Positions 20,294 to 29,752 are shown, counted from the first letter of the stretch. The stretch is 64,000 nt of DNA from Candidatus Anaerostipes avistercoris (GCA_019119895.1 DWWD01000026.1:1-64000), one strand, 5' to 3'. Notes: a model not told the origin generated them from the letters alone. Made by a program: numbers and translations.

Positions 20294-20767
20294 ATGAAAA
20301 CAGTGGAAGAAAGTAAGTATGCAAGAGAAGCAGGACGGCTGTTCATGGAAGGATACAACTGTGCCCAGTCTGTTTTTCTGGCGTTTTGTGAGTATTACGA
20401 TATGGATTTTGAAACCGCGGCAAGGATCAGTTCCTCGTTTGGAGGCGGCATGGGACGGCTGCGGGAAGTATGCGGCTCCGTCAGCGGCATGTTCATGGCG
20501 GCCGGATACATTTACGGTTATGCGTCTCCAAAAGATTATGAGGCGAAAAAAGAGCATTATGCCAGAATCCAGGAACTGGCGGAAGAATTCCGGAAAAGAA
20601 ACGGATCGATTGTATGCCGGGAACTGCTGGGGCTTACGAAGAAGAAGGACGATCCGGCGCCGTCCCGCAGGACGGAGGAATATTATAAGAAAAGGCCGTG
20701 CCGCCAGCTGATCGAGATGTCAGCGGGAATCTTTCATGAATATTTGGAGAAAAATCCGCCGAAATAA
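20294..20767 (+). CDS. C_GCAxxG_C_C family redox-like protein
   Basis: A 157-residue protein of the family named for its conserved cysteines: YNCAQSV near the N-terminus, GGGMGRLREVCGSVSG in the middle and single Cys residues in VCRELLG and RPCRQLI. Members are thought to bind a metal or act in redox reactions, but no activity is established. ATG 20294 has AGAGGTGG upstream, and codons before it lack a ribosome site. Confidence 0.85.
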   Translation: MKTVEESKYAREAGRLFMEGYNCAQSVFLAFCEYYDMDFETAARISSSFGGGMGRLREVCGSVSGMFMAAGYIYGYASPKDYEAKKEHYARIQELAEEFRKRNGSIVCRELLGLTKKKDDPAPSRRTEEYYKKRPCRQLIEMSAGIFHEYLEKNPPK

Positions 20768-20779
20768 CAAATATACATC

Positions 20780-20810
20780 TTGACTTTAAATCTTACATAT
20801 GTAATATTAT
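20780..20810 (+). promoter_or_regulatory. Promoter with BlaI/MecI-type operator
   Basis: TTGACT (20780-20785) and a TATTAT-like -10 flank the perfect palindrome TTACATATGTAA (20793-20804). The core TACA-N2-TGTA is the recognition pattern of BlaI and MecI, and the 12 bases match the classical operator of the Bacillus licheniformis beta-lactamase gene as I recall it. The site fills the promoter spacer, which is where a repressor would block polymerase. Confidence 0.7.
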
Positions 20811-20855
20811 AAAAAAGGGGAATTGTCAATAAGGAAGAAGGGAAGGGAAATTGAT

Positions 20856-22799
20856 ATGACCAGAGTAAAGAAACTGCTTGCTGTCATTGCTGCGATTCTG
20901 GCAGCAGCCGGAGCATTTTTGTTTTATCAGAATAATGTTTCCAGCAATCCGGGAGGACGTCTGATTCGATACATGGAATTGCTGAATGAAGGGGAATATG
21001 GGGAAATGTATGATATGCTGGATCAGAACAGCCAGAAAAGCATCTCCAGGGAGGACTTTGTCCAGAGAAATAAGAACATTTACGAAGGAATTTCCATGAA
21101 GGATCTGGAAGTGGAAGTCACCACGAAGAAACGGGAAGAGAACGTCGGGTATAAGGTAACCATGGATACCGGCGCCGGCAGGATCAGCTTCAGCACACAG
21201 ACGAAATTTGTGAAGGAAAACGGATCTTATCAGATGAGCTGGGATGATTCGGTGATTTTCCCGGATCTGACATCAGAAGATAAGGTGCGGGTGGAAACAC
21301 TCTATGGACAGCGGGGAAAGATTACAGACAAAGATGGGAATATCCTCGCCGGACAGGGGGAGATTGACTCCATCGGCATCGTGCCGGGAAAGATGGATAA
21401 CAGTACTGTGAAGAAAACAGCCGCCATTCTTGGAATCGATGAGAAGGATATCCGGGATAAACTGGATCAGAACTGGGTGCAGGATGAAAGTTTCGTACCG
21501 ATCCAGAAAAGACGGGGATATCCTCAGAGTCTGCTGTCAGTGCCGGGAGTCATGGTAACAAAGACCACAGAGAGAGTATATCCTCTGGGAGAGGCCGCGG
21601 CTCATCTGATCGGGTATGTACAGAATGGCGAAGGAAAAACCGGGCTGGAAAAACTGTACGACAGCACCTTAAGAGGAAAAAACGGAGAGATGATCACGAT
21701 ACAGGATTCTGATGGCAATATCAAGAAGAAACTGGCTGTCAGGGCAGAAGAAGACGGGGAGAATATTCAGACAACCCTGGACCCTGAGCTGCAGGAAGCT
21801 TTATACCGTCAGTTTAAGGATGACAAGAGCGCCCACGCGGCGATGAATCCGAAAACGGGAGAAATCCTGGCGCTGGTAAGTACGCCGTCCTATGATAATG
21901 AGGTATTTGCCTGGGGCTTAAGTCAGGAAGAATGGAATGCTCTTTCCGAAGATCCGGATCATCCGATGCAGAACCGGTGGAAGGCGTCCTGGTGTCCGGG
22001 TTCTTCTATGAAACCGATCATCGGAGCCATCGGCCTGACGGAAAAGAAATTTACTGCCGATGAGGATTTTGGAGATACCGGCACCAGCTGGCAGAAGGAT
22101 AAGAGCTGGGGAAAGTATTATGTGACAACGCTCCACGATTATAAGAATCATAATCTGCCCAACGCGATGATTAATTCCGATAACATTTACTTTGCGAAAG
22201 CAGCGCTGAAAATCGGGAAGAATACAATGGAAGAGCAGCTGAAGCGGCTGGGATTCGGAGAAAAAATGCCGTTTGAATTCGGTCTGACAGAATCATCTTA
22301 CGGCGGAGAAGACGGCCTTGGAACGGAAATCCAGCTGGCTGACAGCGGATACGGGCAGGGCAGGATGCTGATGAATCCGGTGCATATGCTGTCTGTATAT
22401 TCAGCCTTTTCCAACCATGGAAATATGCTGCAGCCGAGACTCATAAAAGCGAAGGATTCCGATACAAAAGTATGGAAATCAAAAGTATTTTCCCAGGAAG
22501 CAGTGAAGGAAATCAAACATTCCATGGAACTGGTGGTGGAAGATTCCAGTGGAACCGGACATGCAGTAAAGATTTCACACCTTAACATTTCCGGGAAAAC
22601 AGGAACCGCGGAGATCAAAGACTCCAAAGATGATACTTCGGGAACGGAACTGGGATGGTTTGTTACCTTTACAGGAAAGAATGGAGAAGATGAAACGGTG
22701 GAGATGATTTCCATGGTAGAAAATGTGAAAAATCGAGGAGGAAGCGGATATGTGGTCCGAAAGACGAGGAACGTTCTGGAAACATACATGCAGAATTAG
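20856..22799 (+). CDS. MecA-like class B penicillin-binding protein
   Basis: A 647-residue transpeptidase that cross-links peptidoglycan outside the membrane. Order of parts: N-terminal membrane anchor (about 5-25), an NTF2-like MecA_N domain (about 40-150), dimerisation domain beginning RGKITDKDG, and transpeptidase domain with S383-x-x-K386 (PGSSMK), S441-D-N and K581-T-G. This architecture is that of low-affinity PBPs such as MecA and Enterococcus PBP5, but also of the ordinary Bacillus PBP3, so resistance is not proven. ATG 20856 follows AAGGGAAGGG. A BlaI/MecI-type palindrome sits in its promoter. Confidence 0.92.
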   Translation: MTRVKKLLAVIAAILAAAGAFLFYQNNVSSNPGGRLIRYMELLNEGEYGEMYDMLDQNSQKSISREDFVQRNKNIYEGISMKDLEVEVTTKKREENVGYKVTMDTGAGRISFSTQTKFVKENGSYQMSWDDSVIFPDLTSEDKVRVETLYGQRGKITDKDGNILAGQGEIDSIGIVPGKMDNSTVKKTAAILGIDEKDIRDKLDQNWVQDESFVPIQKRRGYPQSLLSVPGVMVTKTTERVYPLGEAAAHLIGYVQNGEGKTGLEKLYDSTLRGKNGEMITIQDSDGNIKKKLAVRAEEDGENIQTTLDPELQEALYRQFKDDKSAHAAMNPKTGEILALVSTPSYDNEVFAWGLSQEEWNALSEDPDHPMQNRWKASWCPGSSMKPIIGAIGLTEKKFTADEDFGDTGTSWQKDKSWGKYYVTTLHDYKNHNLPNAMINSDNIYFAKAALKIGKNTMEEQLKRLGFGEKMPFEFGLTESSYGGEDGLGTEIQLADSGYGQGRMLMNPVHMLSVYSAFSNHGNMLQPRLIKAKDSDTKVWKSKVFSQEAVKEIKHSMELVVEDSSGTGHAVKISHLNISGKTGTAEIKDSKDDTSGTELGWFVTFTGKNGEDETVEMISMVENVKNRGGSGYVVRKTRNVLETYMQN

Positions 22800-23415
22800 A
22801 ATTATAGGCATGATGATGGCGGTCTCCTGTGCTTTTCTGGCAGGATGCGGTGAGAATGACCGGGAAGAGCAGACGACTGGGCAGCAGGAAGAACAGGAAG
22901 GGGAGACATGGAAGCCTATGACAGTTTCTGATACGGAAAAGAAAGAAGCGGAAACGTCAGTGAAGGAAGCGGCCGAAGCCTATCAGGGAATTTACCCCTA
23001 TAAAGAAAATGGGAAGGCCATAAGCGAAAAGGACCGGAAACAGGTGATCAAAGCCATGGGAGAGAAGCAGATCGCGGCAGTCGACGCGGATGGAACGTCT
23101 GCCATGGAAAACAGCCGGAAGGCGGAAAATTTCTATGAGGCATGGGAACAGGGAAAGACATCGGATGTTACGATCATAAGAGTCAGCCCGTCCGGGGGAT
23201 TCAGTTCCATACGGCTTCAAAGTGAGAATGGGGCAGTGACCGGGATTCTGGCGACGGCTGTCTGGGACTCAGATGGATCCGTATCTGTAAGTGAACTGGT
23301 GAAATACAAAGTAAAACGGCTTGAGATGACGGAAGATAACAAACTGATATGCGAATTCTATCTGTCAGATCAGGCGGAACTGCAAAGTGACGGAACGATG
23401 GAATTCCAATTATAA
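22750..23415 (+). CDS. Putative lipoprotein cotranscribed with the PBP
   Basis: A 221-residue secreted protein with an N-terminal signal peptide and lipobox LAGC (Cys33), followed by an acidic Glu/Gln-rich linker and a C-terminal beta-rich part. It starts 50 bases inside the end of the PBP gene with GAGGAGG upstream of ATG 22750, so the two are coupled. I do not recognise a functional domain; a role next to the PBP at the cell surface is inference from position. Confidence 0.8.
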   Translation: MWSERRGTFWKHTCRIRIIGMMMAVSCAFLAGCGENDREEQTTGQQEEQEGETWKPMTVSDTEKKEAETSVKEAAEAYQGIYPYKENGKAISEKDRKQVIKAMGEKQIAAVDADGTSAMENSRKAENFYEAWEQGKTSDVTIIRVSPSGGFSSIRLQSENGAVTGILATAVWDSDGSVSVSELVKYKVKRLEMTEDNKLICEFYLSDQAELQSDGTMEFQL

Positions 23416-23430
23416 AATATGAAAATGATG

Positions 23431-23479
23431 AGAACCATTGCTCTGTGGGGAAAACCTGCGGAGTAATGGTTCTTTTTTT
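23431..23479 (+). terminator. Terminator after PBP-lipoprotein operon
   Basis: AGAACCATTGCTC pairs (with one wobble region) with GAGTAATGGTTCT, followed by seven T. Confidence 0.85.
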
Positions 23480-23521
23480 AAATTCTAAAAATAAGTTTAT
23501 AAATTGTTCATCTGTGCTTTA

Positions 23522-23582
23522 TTGACTTTTCACGGGGCAGGGAGTATGCTCTTGAATACAGAATTGATAACAGTGTTAACTA
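23522..23582 (+). promoter_or_regulatory. Promoter and candidate operator of the MarR-chaperone cluster
   Basis: TTGACT, 17 bases, TATGCT (23522-23550). Downstream, over the likely start of the transcript, lies an imperfect palindrome TTGATAAC-AGT-GTTAACTA (23564-23582), a size and position typical of MarR-family autoregulation. Confidence 0.55.
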
Positions 23583-23600
23583 TTTAAAGGAAGTAAGGCG

Positions 23601-24101
23601 ATGGAACAAAAAGCAATGGAAGATGATCTGATCCGTTTGTTCCGAAAGATGATAAAAATCGATTTTTCCGCGTATCTCCAGGGGATTTCCAGAGAAGAAT
23701 TTTATATGATGGGAACCATTGAAGAATATTTCGAACGGGAGAAAGACGCGGAAGGGATGAATGTATCAGCAATCGCAAAGGCACTGGACGTATCTTCACC
23801 GGCAGTATCCAGAATGCTGCGGGGGATGGAGCAAAAAGGTTATATCATGAAGCAGGTAAGCAGCCAGAACAGGAGAAATACACTGGTAAGACTTACCGGG
23901 AAAGGAGTTCAGGCGTACGAGCGGGCGAGAAAAGAATTGGACCGCCTGCTGTTGAAAGTGATGGATTATATGGGGCAGAGAGATATGGAAGAATTTATAA
24001 GACTCTGGAACAAACTGGCCGGAGGGTTTATCGAGGAATACCGGCTCTGCAAGGCTGCGATACATACCAAAGGAGATGGTCACAATGAGAGACAAATTTA
24101 A
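23601..24101 (+). CDS. MarR family transcriptional regulator
   Basis: A 166-residue winged-helix repressor. The DNA-binding part is clear (NVSAIAKALDVSSPAVSRMLRGMEQKGYI split over about 54-84, then the wing KQVSSQNRRNTLVRLT). ATG 23601 follows AAAGGAAG. It heads a run of five genes in the same direction with overlaps, so it probably controls the zinc-ribbon, DUF5685, J-domain and Hsp70 genes behind it. The effector is unknown. Confidence 0.88.
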   Translation: MEQKAMEDDLIRLFRKMIKIDFSAYLQGISREEFYMMGTIEEYFEREKDAEGMNVSAIAKALDVSSPAVSRMLRGMEQKGYIMKQVSSQNRRNTLVRLTGKGVQAYERARKELDRLLLKVMDYMGQRDMEEFIRLWNKLAGGFIEEYRLCKAAIHTKGDGHNERQI

Positions 24102-24516
24102 TCAATTTATGCAGGGAAGATATGGATACGATGATCTGAACCGCTTTTTATCAAAAATATTTTTTGCGGCGCTGATTTTATCGATCATCGGAACTTTCGC
24201 AGGAGGATGGATTCCGGGAATCGGCGTGGCAGCCAGAGTTTTATACTGGATTGCGCTGATCTGTCTGGCTTACTGTTATTTTCGGATGTTTTCCAGAAAT
24301 ATTTATAAGAGATCCGAGGAAAACAACCGTTTCCTTCAGAGGACAGAAGGCGTCCGGAGTTTTTTCAGAAATAAGAAAAACATCATGGAACAAAGACGAT
24401 ATTATCACATTTATACATGCCCGGGATGCAGACAGAAAATACGAATTCCAAAAGGAAAAGGAAAGATTGAAGTACGCTGTCCGAAATGTGGGAAAACATT
24501 CATAAAAAGGAGTTAA
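24085..24516 (+). CDS. Membrane protein with C-terminal zinc ribbon
   Basis: A 143-residue protein with two membrane helices (about 24-65), a basic region and a C-terminal zinc ribbon with CPGC and CPKC knuckles. ATG 24085 is nine bases after AAAGGAG and overlaps the MarR gene by 17 bases. The ribbon suggests binding of protein or nucleic acid at the membrane. No known function; its place in a chaperone operon suggests a link to protein quality control. Confidence 0.8.
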   Translation: MRDKFNQFMQGRYGYDDLNRFLSKIFFAALILSIIGTFAGGWIPGIGVAARVLYWIALICLAYCYFRMFSRNIYKRSEENNRFLQRTEGVRSFFRNKKNIMEQRRYYHIYTCPGCRQKIRIPKGKGKIEVRCPKCGKTFIKRS

Positions 24517-24517
24517 G

Positions 24518-25363
24518 ATGTTCGGGTATATTATTGTCAATAAACCAGAAATGAAATTTAAAGAGTTTGACGTCTACCATGGATATTATTGCGGATTATG
24601 CCGGAAACTAAAAGAGCATTACGGCAGATTCGGGCAGATGACTTTGTCATATGATATGACATTTGTTATTATGCTGTTAACAAGCCTTTATGAACCGGAA
24701 ACGGAAAAAGGAGAGACCAAATGCATTGCCCACCCGCTGCAGCAGCATCCAACGCGGATTAATGAAATCACAGACTATGCGGCGCATATGAATGTGCTGC
24801 TGACATATTATAAATGTCAGGATGACTGGAAGGATGAAAAAAAGCGCAAACAGCTTCTGATGGCAAGAGTGCTTTATAAGAAGTGCGGCTTTTCAAAGAA
24901 TTTTTACCGGGAAAAATGGAAGAAAATCGAAAAGCTCCTTCGGAAATTGTCCGAGGAAGAGAAAAGAAACAATCTGGATCTGGATTATATGTCAGGAATG
25001 TTCGGACAGATTATGGCGGAAATCGTGTTGTATCAGAAAGACGAGTGGGAAGAGCTTCTGGGAAGATGCGGTTTCTATCTTGGTAAATTCGTTTACCTGA
25101 TGGATGCCTATGAAGATATAGAGGATGACCTGAAAAAAGGAACTTACAATCCATTCCGGGAAATGTACAAAGAGCCGGATTTCGATGATCAGTGTCACGG
25201 AATTCTGACGATGATGATGGCAGAATGCTCCAAAGCATTTGAGCAGCTGCCGCTGATCGATCATATCGAAATTCTGAGAAATATTTTGTATTCCGGAGTC
25301 TGGTACCGGTATGAGCAGGTCAGAAGCAAACGAGAAGAGAAAAAGGGAGAAAAACATGGCTGA
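24518..25363 (+). CDS. DUF5685 family protein
   Basis: A 281-residue, mainly helical soluble protein. The start [20 protein letters not shown] and the [12 protein letters not shown] motif are typical of DUF5685. A later segment [15 protein letters not shown] resembles the acidic helix of prenyl synthase-like folds, but catalytic Asp-rich motifs are not complete. It begins one base after the zinc-ribbon gene and overlaps the J-domain gene by eight bases. Function unknown; the link to the J protein is by operon only. Confidence 0.8.
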   Translation: MFGYIIVNKPEMKFKEFDVYHGYYCGLCRKLKEHYGRFGQMTLSYDMTFVIMLLTSLYEPETEKGETKCIAHPLQQHPTRINEITDYAAHMNVLLTYYKCQDDWKDEKKRKQLLMARVLYKKCGFSKNFYREKWKKIEKLLRKLSEEEKRNNLDLDYMSGMFGQIMAEIVLYQKDEWEELLGRCGFYLGKFVYLMDAYEDIEDDLKKGTYNPFREMYKEPDFDDQCHGILTMMMAECSKAFEQLPLIDHIEILRNILYSGVWYRYEQVRSKREEKKGEKHG

Positions 25364-26141
25364 TCCATATGAAATTCTCGGAGTATCGAGGGATGCTTCG
25401 GAAGAAGAGATAAAAAAAGCATATAAGAAATTGAGCCGGAAATATCATCCGGATGCCAATCTGGACAATCCAAAGGCGGCTGAAGAAAAATTCAAACAGA
25501 TTCAGCAGGCTTATCAGCAGGTGATGAAGGAAAAGACAGAAGGGTACAGTCAGAGCGGCTATGGAGGCGGAGCTCAGGGGAATCCTTACGGCAGTCAGGG
25601 AAATCCGTATGGAAATCAGGGAAATCCTTATGGCAGCCAGGGAAATCCGTTTGAAGATATATTTGGAGACTTCGGCGGTTTCGGCGGTTTTGGCGGTTTT
25701 GGAGGATATGGTTATGGCGGCCAGCAGCAGAATACCAGTACAGGTTATGAGAAAGACAATCATCTGCGGGCTGCGGGAAATTATGTAAGAAATGGATATT
25801 ACCAGGAGGCAAGAACAGTTCTGGACGGAATGGAAGCGGAAAGACGAAATGCCAGATGGTATTATTACAGCGCCTGCGCCAGCGCGGGGCTGGGGAATAA
25901 TGTAACAGCTATGGAACATGCCAGGCGGGCAGCGTCCATGGAACCTGATAACATGGAATACCGCGCTCTCGTGAACCAGCTGGAAGGCAACGGAAACTGG
26001 TATCAGCAGAGACAGCGGAATTACGAAAGTCCGTATGCTTCCGGCGGAGATTTTTGCATGAAGATGTGTATGCTGAGTTTTGCATGTAATATATGCTGTG
26101 GCGGCAGCGGATTCTGCTGCGGAAGCCCTTACGGCATATAG
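25356..26141 (+). CDS. J-domain protein with glycine-rich repeats and TPR-like helices
   Basis: A 261-residue Hsp40-like co-chaperone. The J domain (about 3-65) has the catalytic HPD in KYHPDAN. Next comes a low-complexity part with four copies of GNPYGSQ-like repeats and FGG repeats (about 75-130), then TPR-like helices ([32 protein letters not shown]) and a Cys-rich tail with [10 protein letters not shown]. It lacks the DnaJ zinc fingers and client-binding domains, so it should recruit an Hsp70, most likely the one encoded 33 bases downstream. ATG 25356 follows GGGAG. Confidence 0.88.
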   Translation: MADPYEILGVSRDASEEEIKKAYKKLSRKYHPDANLDNPKAAEEKFKQIQQAYQQVMKEKTEGYSQSGYGGGAQGNPYGSQGNPYGNQGNPYGSQGNPFEDIFGDFGGFGGFGGFGGYGYGGQQQNTSTGYEKDNHLRAAGNYVRNGYYQEARTVLDGMEAERRNARWYYYSACASAGLGNNVTAMEHARRAASMEPDNMEYRALVNQLEGNGNWYQQRQRNYESPYASGGDFCMKMCMLSFACNICCGGSGFCCGSPYGI

Positions 26142-26174
26142 CAGGAAGACTGGCTTGAATGGAGGAAGAATAAA

Positions 26175-27908
26175 ATGAGCAAGATTATAGGTATCGATTT
26201 AGGAACAACCAATTCCTGTGTGGCGGTCTTAGAAGGAGGAAAACCGGTTGTGATTCCCAACGGAGAAGGTCAGAGGACGACACCGTCCATCGTAGCGTTT
26301 TCCAAAAATGGGGAGAGACTGGTGGGAGACCCGGCAAAACGCCAGGCAGTCACCAATGTGGATCGAACAGTGGCCTCTGTAAAACGTCAGATGGGAACCG
26401 ATCGGAGAGTAAAAATCGATGGGAAAAAATACAGTCCTCAGGAGATTTCCGCAATGATTCTGCAGAAATTAAAGAAGGATGCGGAAGAATATCTGGGTGA
26501 GTCCGTGGAGCAGGCTGTTATTACCGTTCCGGCATATTTCAGTGATGCCCAGCGGCAGGCTACCAAAGATGCAGGAAAGATTGCCGGGCTTAAGGTAGAG
26601 CGGATCATCAACGAACCGACGGCTGCCGCTCTGGCCTATGGTCTGGACAAATCCCAGTCTCAGAAGATCATGGTATATGATCTGGGTGGAGGGACATTTG
26701 ATGTCTCTGTCATTGAGATCGGAGACGGTGTTGTAGAAGTACTGGCAACTGCGGGAGACAATCATTTGGGCGGCGATGATTTCGACGCCAGAGTTGTAGA
26801 GTATCTACTGAAGGAATTCCGGAAGCAGGAAGGAATCGACCTGTCCAAAGACCGCACGGCGGTGCAGAGAATCATGGAAGAAGCAGAAAAGGCAAAGAAA
26901 GAGCTTTCTTCTGCTATGACAGTACAGATCAATCTGCCTTTTATCACCACAGACAGCAGCGGTCCGAAGCATATGGATCTTACGCTGACCAGAGCAAAAT
27001 TCCAGGAGCTGACATATGATTTGGTGGACCGGACGTCAGGACCGGTCAATCAGGCACTGTCTGATGCTGGAATCAGCGCTTCTCAACTGAATATGGTTCT
27101 TCTGGTAGGAGGCTCCACCAGAATGCCGGCGGTCAGTGAGAAAGTAAAACAGCTGACAGGAAAAGAACCGAGCAAGAATATGAATCCGGATGAATGCGTG
27201 GCTCTGGGAGCAGCCATTCAGGGTGGAAAGATGGCAGGAGAAGCCGGACTGAATGAGATTCTTCTGATGGATGTCACACCGCTGTCTCTGTCCATTGAGA
27301 CGGCAGGAGGAGTGGCCACCAGACTGATCGAGCGGAATACCACCATTCCTACCAGATACAGCCAGGTGTTTACAACTGCGGCGAATTTCCAGACCGCTGT
27401 GGATATCAAGGTCCTTCAGGGAGAACGTGCCATGGCAAAGGACAACAAGCTGATTGGAAATTTTCGGCTCAAGGGTATCAAACGCGCCATGAGAGGTGTG
27501 CCTCAGATTGAAGTTACCTTTGATATTGACGTAAATGGTATTCTGAATGTGTCTGCGAAAGATCTGGGAACCGGAAAAGAGCAGTCCATCACGATCACGG
27601 CAAGCTCCAATCTGTCCGATGAGGAAATCGACCGGGCGATGGAAGAAGCCAGGGCTTATGAAAGCCAGGATCAGGAGAAAAAGGAAGCCATCGATATTTA
27701 CAACGAGGCGGAGCGCAGCATATACAAGGGCCAGCAGTATCTCACAGAAAAGAAAAAAGAACTGTCCAGAGAAGAAAAGGCGAATATCAAGGCTGCGATC
27801 AAAGAACTTCAGAAAACTATGAAGAAAGTAAAGCCGAAAAATATCACAGAAGAGGACGGCCGGAGGATCAAAGAAGCAAAAGATGCTCTGGATCAGATCA
27901 TCTGGTAA
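26175..27908 (+). CDS. Hsp70 family chaperone (DnaK paralogue with short lid)
   Basis: A 577-residue Hsp70. The ATPase domain has [19 protein letters not shown] and [11 protein letters not shown]; the substrate domain follows ([14 protein letters not shown] onward). It is 30-60 residues shorter than ordinary DnaK: the helical lid is short and there is no acidic disordered tail. GrpE and HrcA are not nearby, and the partner is a non-canonical J protein. So this is probably a specialised second Hsp70 rather than the housekeeping dnaK. AGGAGGAAG precedes ATG 26175. Confidence 0.92.
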   Translation: MSKIIGIDLGTTNSCVAVLEGGKPVVIPNGEGQRTTPSIVAFSKNGERLVGDPAKRQAVTNVDRTVASVKRQMGTDRRVKIDGKKYSPQEISAMILQKLKKDAEEYLGESVEQAVITVPAYFSDAQRQATKDAGKIAGLKVERIINEPTAAALAYGLDKSQSQKIMVYDLGGGTFDVSVIEIGDGVVEVLATAGDNHLGGDDFDARVVEYLLKEFRKQEGIDLSKDRTAVQRIMEEAEKAKKELSSAMTVQINLPFITTDSSGPKHMDLTLTRAKFQELTYDLVDRTSGPVNQALSDAGISASQLNMVLLVGGSTRMPAVSEKVKQLTGKEPSKNMNPDECVALGAAIQGGKMAGEAGLNEILLMDVTPLSLSIETAGGVATRLIERNTTIPTRYSQVFTTAANFQTAVDIKVLQGERAMAKDNKLIGNFRLKGIKRAMRGVPQIEVTFDIDVNGILNVSAKDLGTGKEQSITITASSNLSDEEIDRAMEEARAYESQDQEKKEAIDIYNEAERSIYKGQQYLTEKKKELSREEKANIKAAIKELQKTMKKVKPKNITEEDGRRIKEAKDALDQIIW

Positions 27909-27965
27909 AAAAATCCGGCATGGTTTTCGGATAAAAAACAAAAAATTGAAGAAAATAAAAAACAA

Positions 27966-28001
27966 GGCGGGAAGATAAGTGAAAAATCTTCTCGTCTTTT
28001 T
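27966..28001 (+). terminator. Terminator after Hsp70
   Basis: GGCGGGAAGAT pairs with ATCTTCTCGTC (two G-T wobbles), then five T. Confidence 0.7.
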
Positions 28002-28004
28002 GTA

Positions 28005-28057
28005 TGGACATTTTCCGTAATTCAGCGTATGATACATATTAGTTAGTTAAGACTAAC
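28005..28057 (+). promoter_or_regulatory. Promoter with iron-type operator GTTAG-N6-CTAAC
   Basis: TGGACA, 17 bases, TATGAT (28005-28033), then the inverted repeat GTTAG-TTAAGA-CTAAC at 28042-28057, over the expected transcription start. The same repeat recurs before the feo operon, the Fur-like gene and the DUF454/ABC genes. Confidence 0.75.
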
Positions 28058-28074
28058 CTAAAAGGAGGAACCAG

Positions 28075-28686
28075 ATGAGGTATCAGGAAGAATTAAGCCG
28101 GGTAAAGTGGAAAAAGAATATGCAGATGCAGATCGCAATGCACTGCGGTCCTGTGTTTGCGGGGATCAAACCATCCAACACAGTGACTCTGGATTTTCAT
28201 GATTCCCGAAAACTTATGGAAACATTTCGCGGGAGTGATATTAAATGTGCTCTGATCTACGGGGGAACACGGAAATGTCTGTGGCTTCTGTACAGAGAGC
28301 AGGATGTACAGGAATATTTACTGCAGCCGCGGCACAGGAAATTCTTAAGGGACTGCGGATATTCATCCTTTCAGTTAAAAGACATTCTTCATGCGCTCAG
28401 GGAACGCTATCATTTATACAAAACGAAACAGCAGGAGTTCCCCCACGAGCTTGGCCTGATTCTCGGATACCCGCTGTGTGATGTGCTGGGATTCATCGAG
28501 TATCAGGGACAGAATTACCTGTACTCAGGATACTGGAAAGTTTATAAAAACCCGGCAGAGACGAAACGGCTGTTTGATCTCTATGATCATATCCGCTACT
28601 ACATGGTAAAACAGGTAGAATACGGGAAATCCCTGGAACAGCTGCTGGAGTCCTGCGGCGGACATCAGGTTCAGAACTATGCGTAA
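28075..28686 (+). CDS. DUF3793 family protein
   Basis: A 203-residue cytosolic protein of DUF3793, recognised by FPHELGLILGYPLCDVLGFI and the YSGYWKVY block. The family is common in Clostridia next to flavodoxin and feo genes; a role in iron limitation is suggested by this context and by the operator in its promoter, not by known biochemistry. ATG 28075 follows AAAGGAGG. Confidence 0.85.
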   Translation: MRYQEELSRVKWKKNMQMQIAMHCGPVFAGIKPSNTVTLDFHDSRKLMETFRGSDIKCALIYGGTRKCLWLLYREQDVQEYLLQPRHRKFLRDCGYSSFQLKDILHALRERYHLYKTKQQEFPHELGLILGYPLCDVLGFIEYQGQNYLYSGYWKVYKNPAETKRLFDLYDHIRYYMVKQVEYGKSLEQLLESCGGHQVQNYA

Positions 28687-28716
28687 AAAAAGAGGTTCAT
28701 ATAAGGAGGATAAGAG

Positions 28717-29148
28717 ATGGACGAAATCATGGTTGTTTATTGGACAGGAACAGGAAATACACAGACAATGGCGGAATATGTAGGAGAAGGAATCCGCGAA
28801 GGGGGAAAGACTCCGAAAGTCGTTCCTGTAGAAGAAATCAGCGCTTCCGATCTGAAAGACGCGCCGGTCTTCGCTCTTGGCTGCCCGTCCATGGGAGTTG
28901 AGACACTGGAAGAGTCTGTGATGGAACCTTTCGTTGAGGAAGTGACAGCCTTTGCCTCAGGAAAGAAAATCGGTCTGTTCGGCTCTTACGGATGGGGCGA
29001 TGGCGAATGGATGAGAAACTGGGTGGATCAGATGACAGAAGCGGGAGCCGAAGTATATGGCGGAGAAGACGCCATCTGCCAGGAAGCTCCGGATGAGGAT
29101 GCCCAGGACGAACTGAAAGAACTTGGAAAAGAATTAGCAGCTTTGTAG
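28717..29148 (+). CDS. Short-chain flavodoxin
   Basis: A 143-residue flavodoxin, an FMN electron carrier that replaces ferredoxin when iron is scarce. The phosphate loop WTGTGNTQTMA and the two FMN-flanking loops (CPSMGVETLEES; GSYGWGDGEW) are present. It lies 30 bases after DUF3793 behind AAGGAGG, within the same predicted iron-controlled transcript. Confidence 0.93.
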   Translation: MDEIMVVYWTGTGNTQTMAEYVGEGIREGGKTPKVVPVEEISASDLKDAPVFALGCPSMGVETLEESVMEPFVEEVTAFASGKKIGLFGSYGWGDGEWMRNWVDQMTEAGAEVYGGEDAICQEAPDEDAQDELKELGKELAAL

Positions 29149-29158
29149 GAAAAAGAGA

Positions 29159-29205
29159 GGCTTCCGACCGTAAAGATATCTTTCCGGAAGGGAGCCTTGG
29201 TTTTT
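29159..29205 (+). terminator. Terminator after flavodoxin
   Basis: GGCTTCCG on the 5' side pairs with CGGAAG plus AGCC on the 3' side around an AT-rich loop, then TTGGTTTTT. Some reads may continue into the next gene. Confidence 0.6.
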
Positions 29206-29267
29206 CAGACACAATGACATCATATTCCGGCGGCAGCATTGGATTTGCAGGAGAAAGGAAGGTTATT

Positions 29268-29549
29268 ATGAGCGTAGTGATCATCGGAGGGCATGACCGC
29301 ATGGTGTGCCAGTACAGACAGATTTGCAAACAGCATAAATGTAAGGTAAAAATATTCACCCAGATGCCTTCGGCACTGAATAAAAAGATCGGAACACCGG
29401 ACCTGGTCGTATTATTTACAAACACAGTATCACACAAAATGGTCAAATGCGCTGTGGCCGAAGCAAAAAATAAGAACATTGAAATTGTGCGCAGCCATAC
29501 CAGCAGTCAGGCCGCGTTAAGGGAAATTTTAGAAGAAAAAAGCAGATAA
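29268..29549 (+). CDS. DUF2325 family protein
   Basis: A 93-residue protein of DUF2325, with the typical start VVIIGGHDRM and Cys residues in YRQICKQHKCKVK. Members are often found near metal transport genes in Firmicutes and are sometimes called dihydroorotate dehydrogenase-like by error. ATG 29268 follows AAAGGAAGG. Located between flavodoxin and feo, so probably part of the iron response. Confidence 0.8.
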   Translation: MSVVIIGGHDRMVCQYRQICKQHKCKVKIFTQMPSALNKKIGTPDLVVLFTNTVSHKMVKCAVAEAKNKNIEIVRSHTSSQAALREILEEKSR

Positions 29550-29552
29550 TAG

Positions 29553-29621
29553 TTGACAATAAAACATAAATCTGATAATCTACGATTGTAGTTAGATTGC
29601 GCTAACTTAGAACAAACTAAC
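29553..29621 (+). promoter_or_regulatory. feo promoter P1 with two operators
   Basis: TTGACA, 17 bases, TAATCT (29553-29581). Just downstream are GTTAG-ATTGCG-CTAAC (29591-29606) and, sharing one base, CTTAG-AACAAA-CTAAC (29606-29621). The pair would cover the first 30 bases of the transcript. Confidence 0.7.
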
Positions 29622-29674
29622 TGCGAAAAAACGTGGATTTATCAATAATTACAGAAAAAAATACAAAAAAGTTC

Positions 29675-29706
29675 TTGACGGCTAACTGTAGTTAGCGTAT
29701 ACTAAC
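29675..29706 (+). promoter_or_regulatory. feo promoter P2 with overlapping operator
   Basis: TTGACG, 17 bases, TATACT (29675-29703). The operator GTTAG-CGTATA-CTAAC (29691-29706) includes the whole -10 box. A CTAAC-TGTA-GTTAG motif in reverse order (29682-29695) fills the spacer. Confidence 0.75.
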
Positions 29707-29752
29707 GGATTGGAAAGGACGATAGTATTTAAAAAACGAAAAGAGGAATAAT

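Noticed and set aside
25560-25720. Short tandem repeats that could look like a repeat array
   Set aside because: They encode GNPYGSQ and FGG repeats inside the J-domain protein; no spacers, so not CRISPR.
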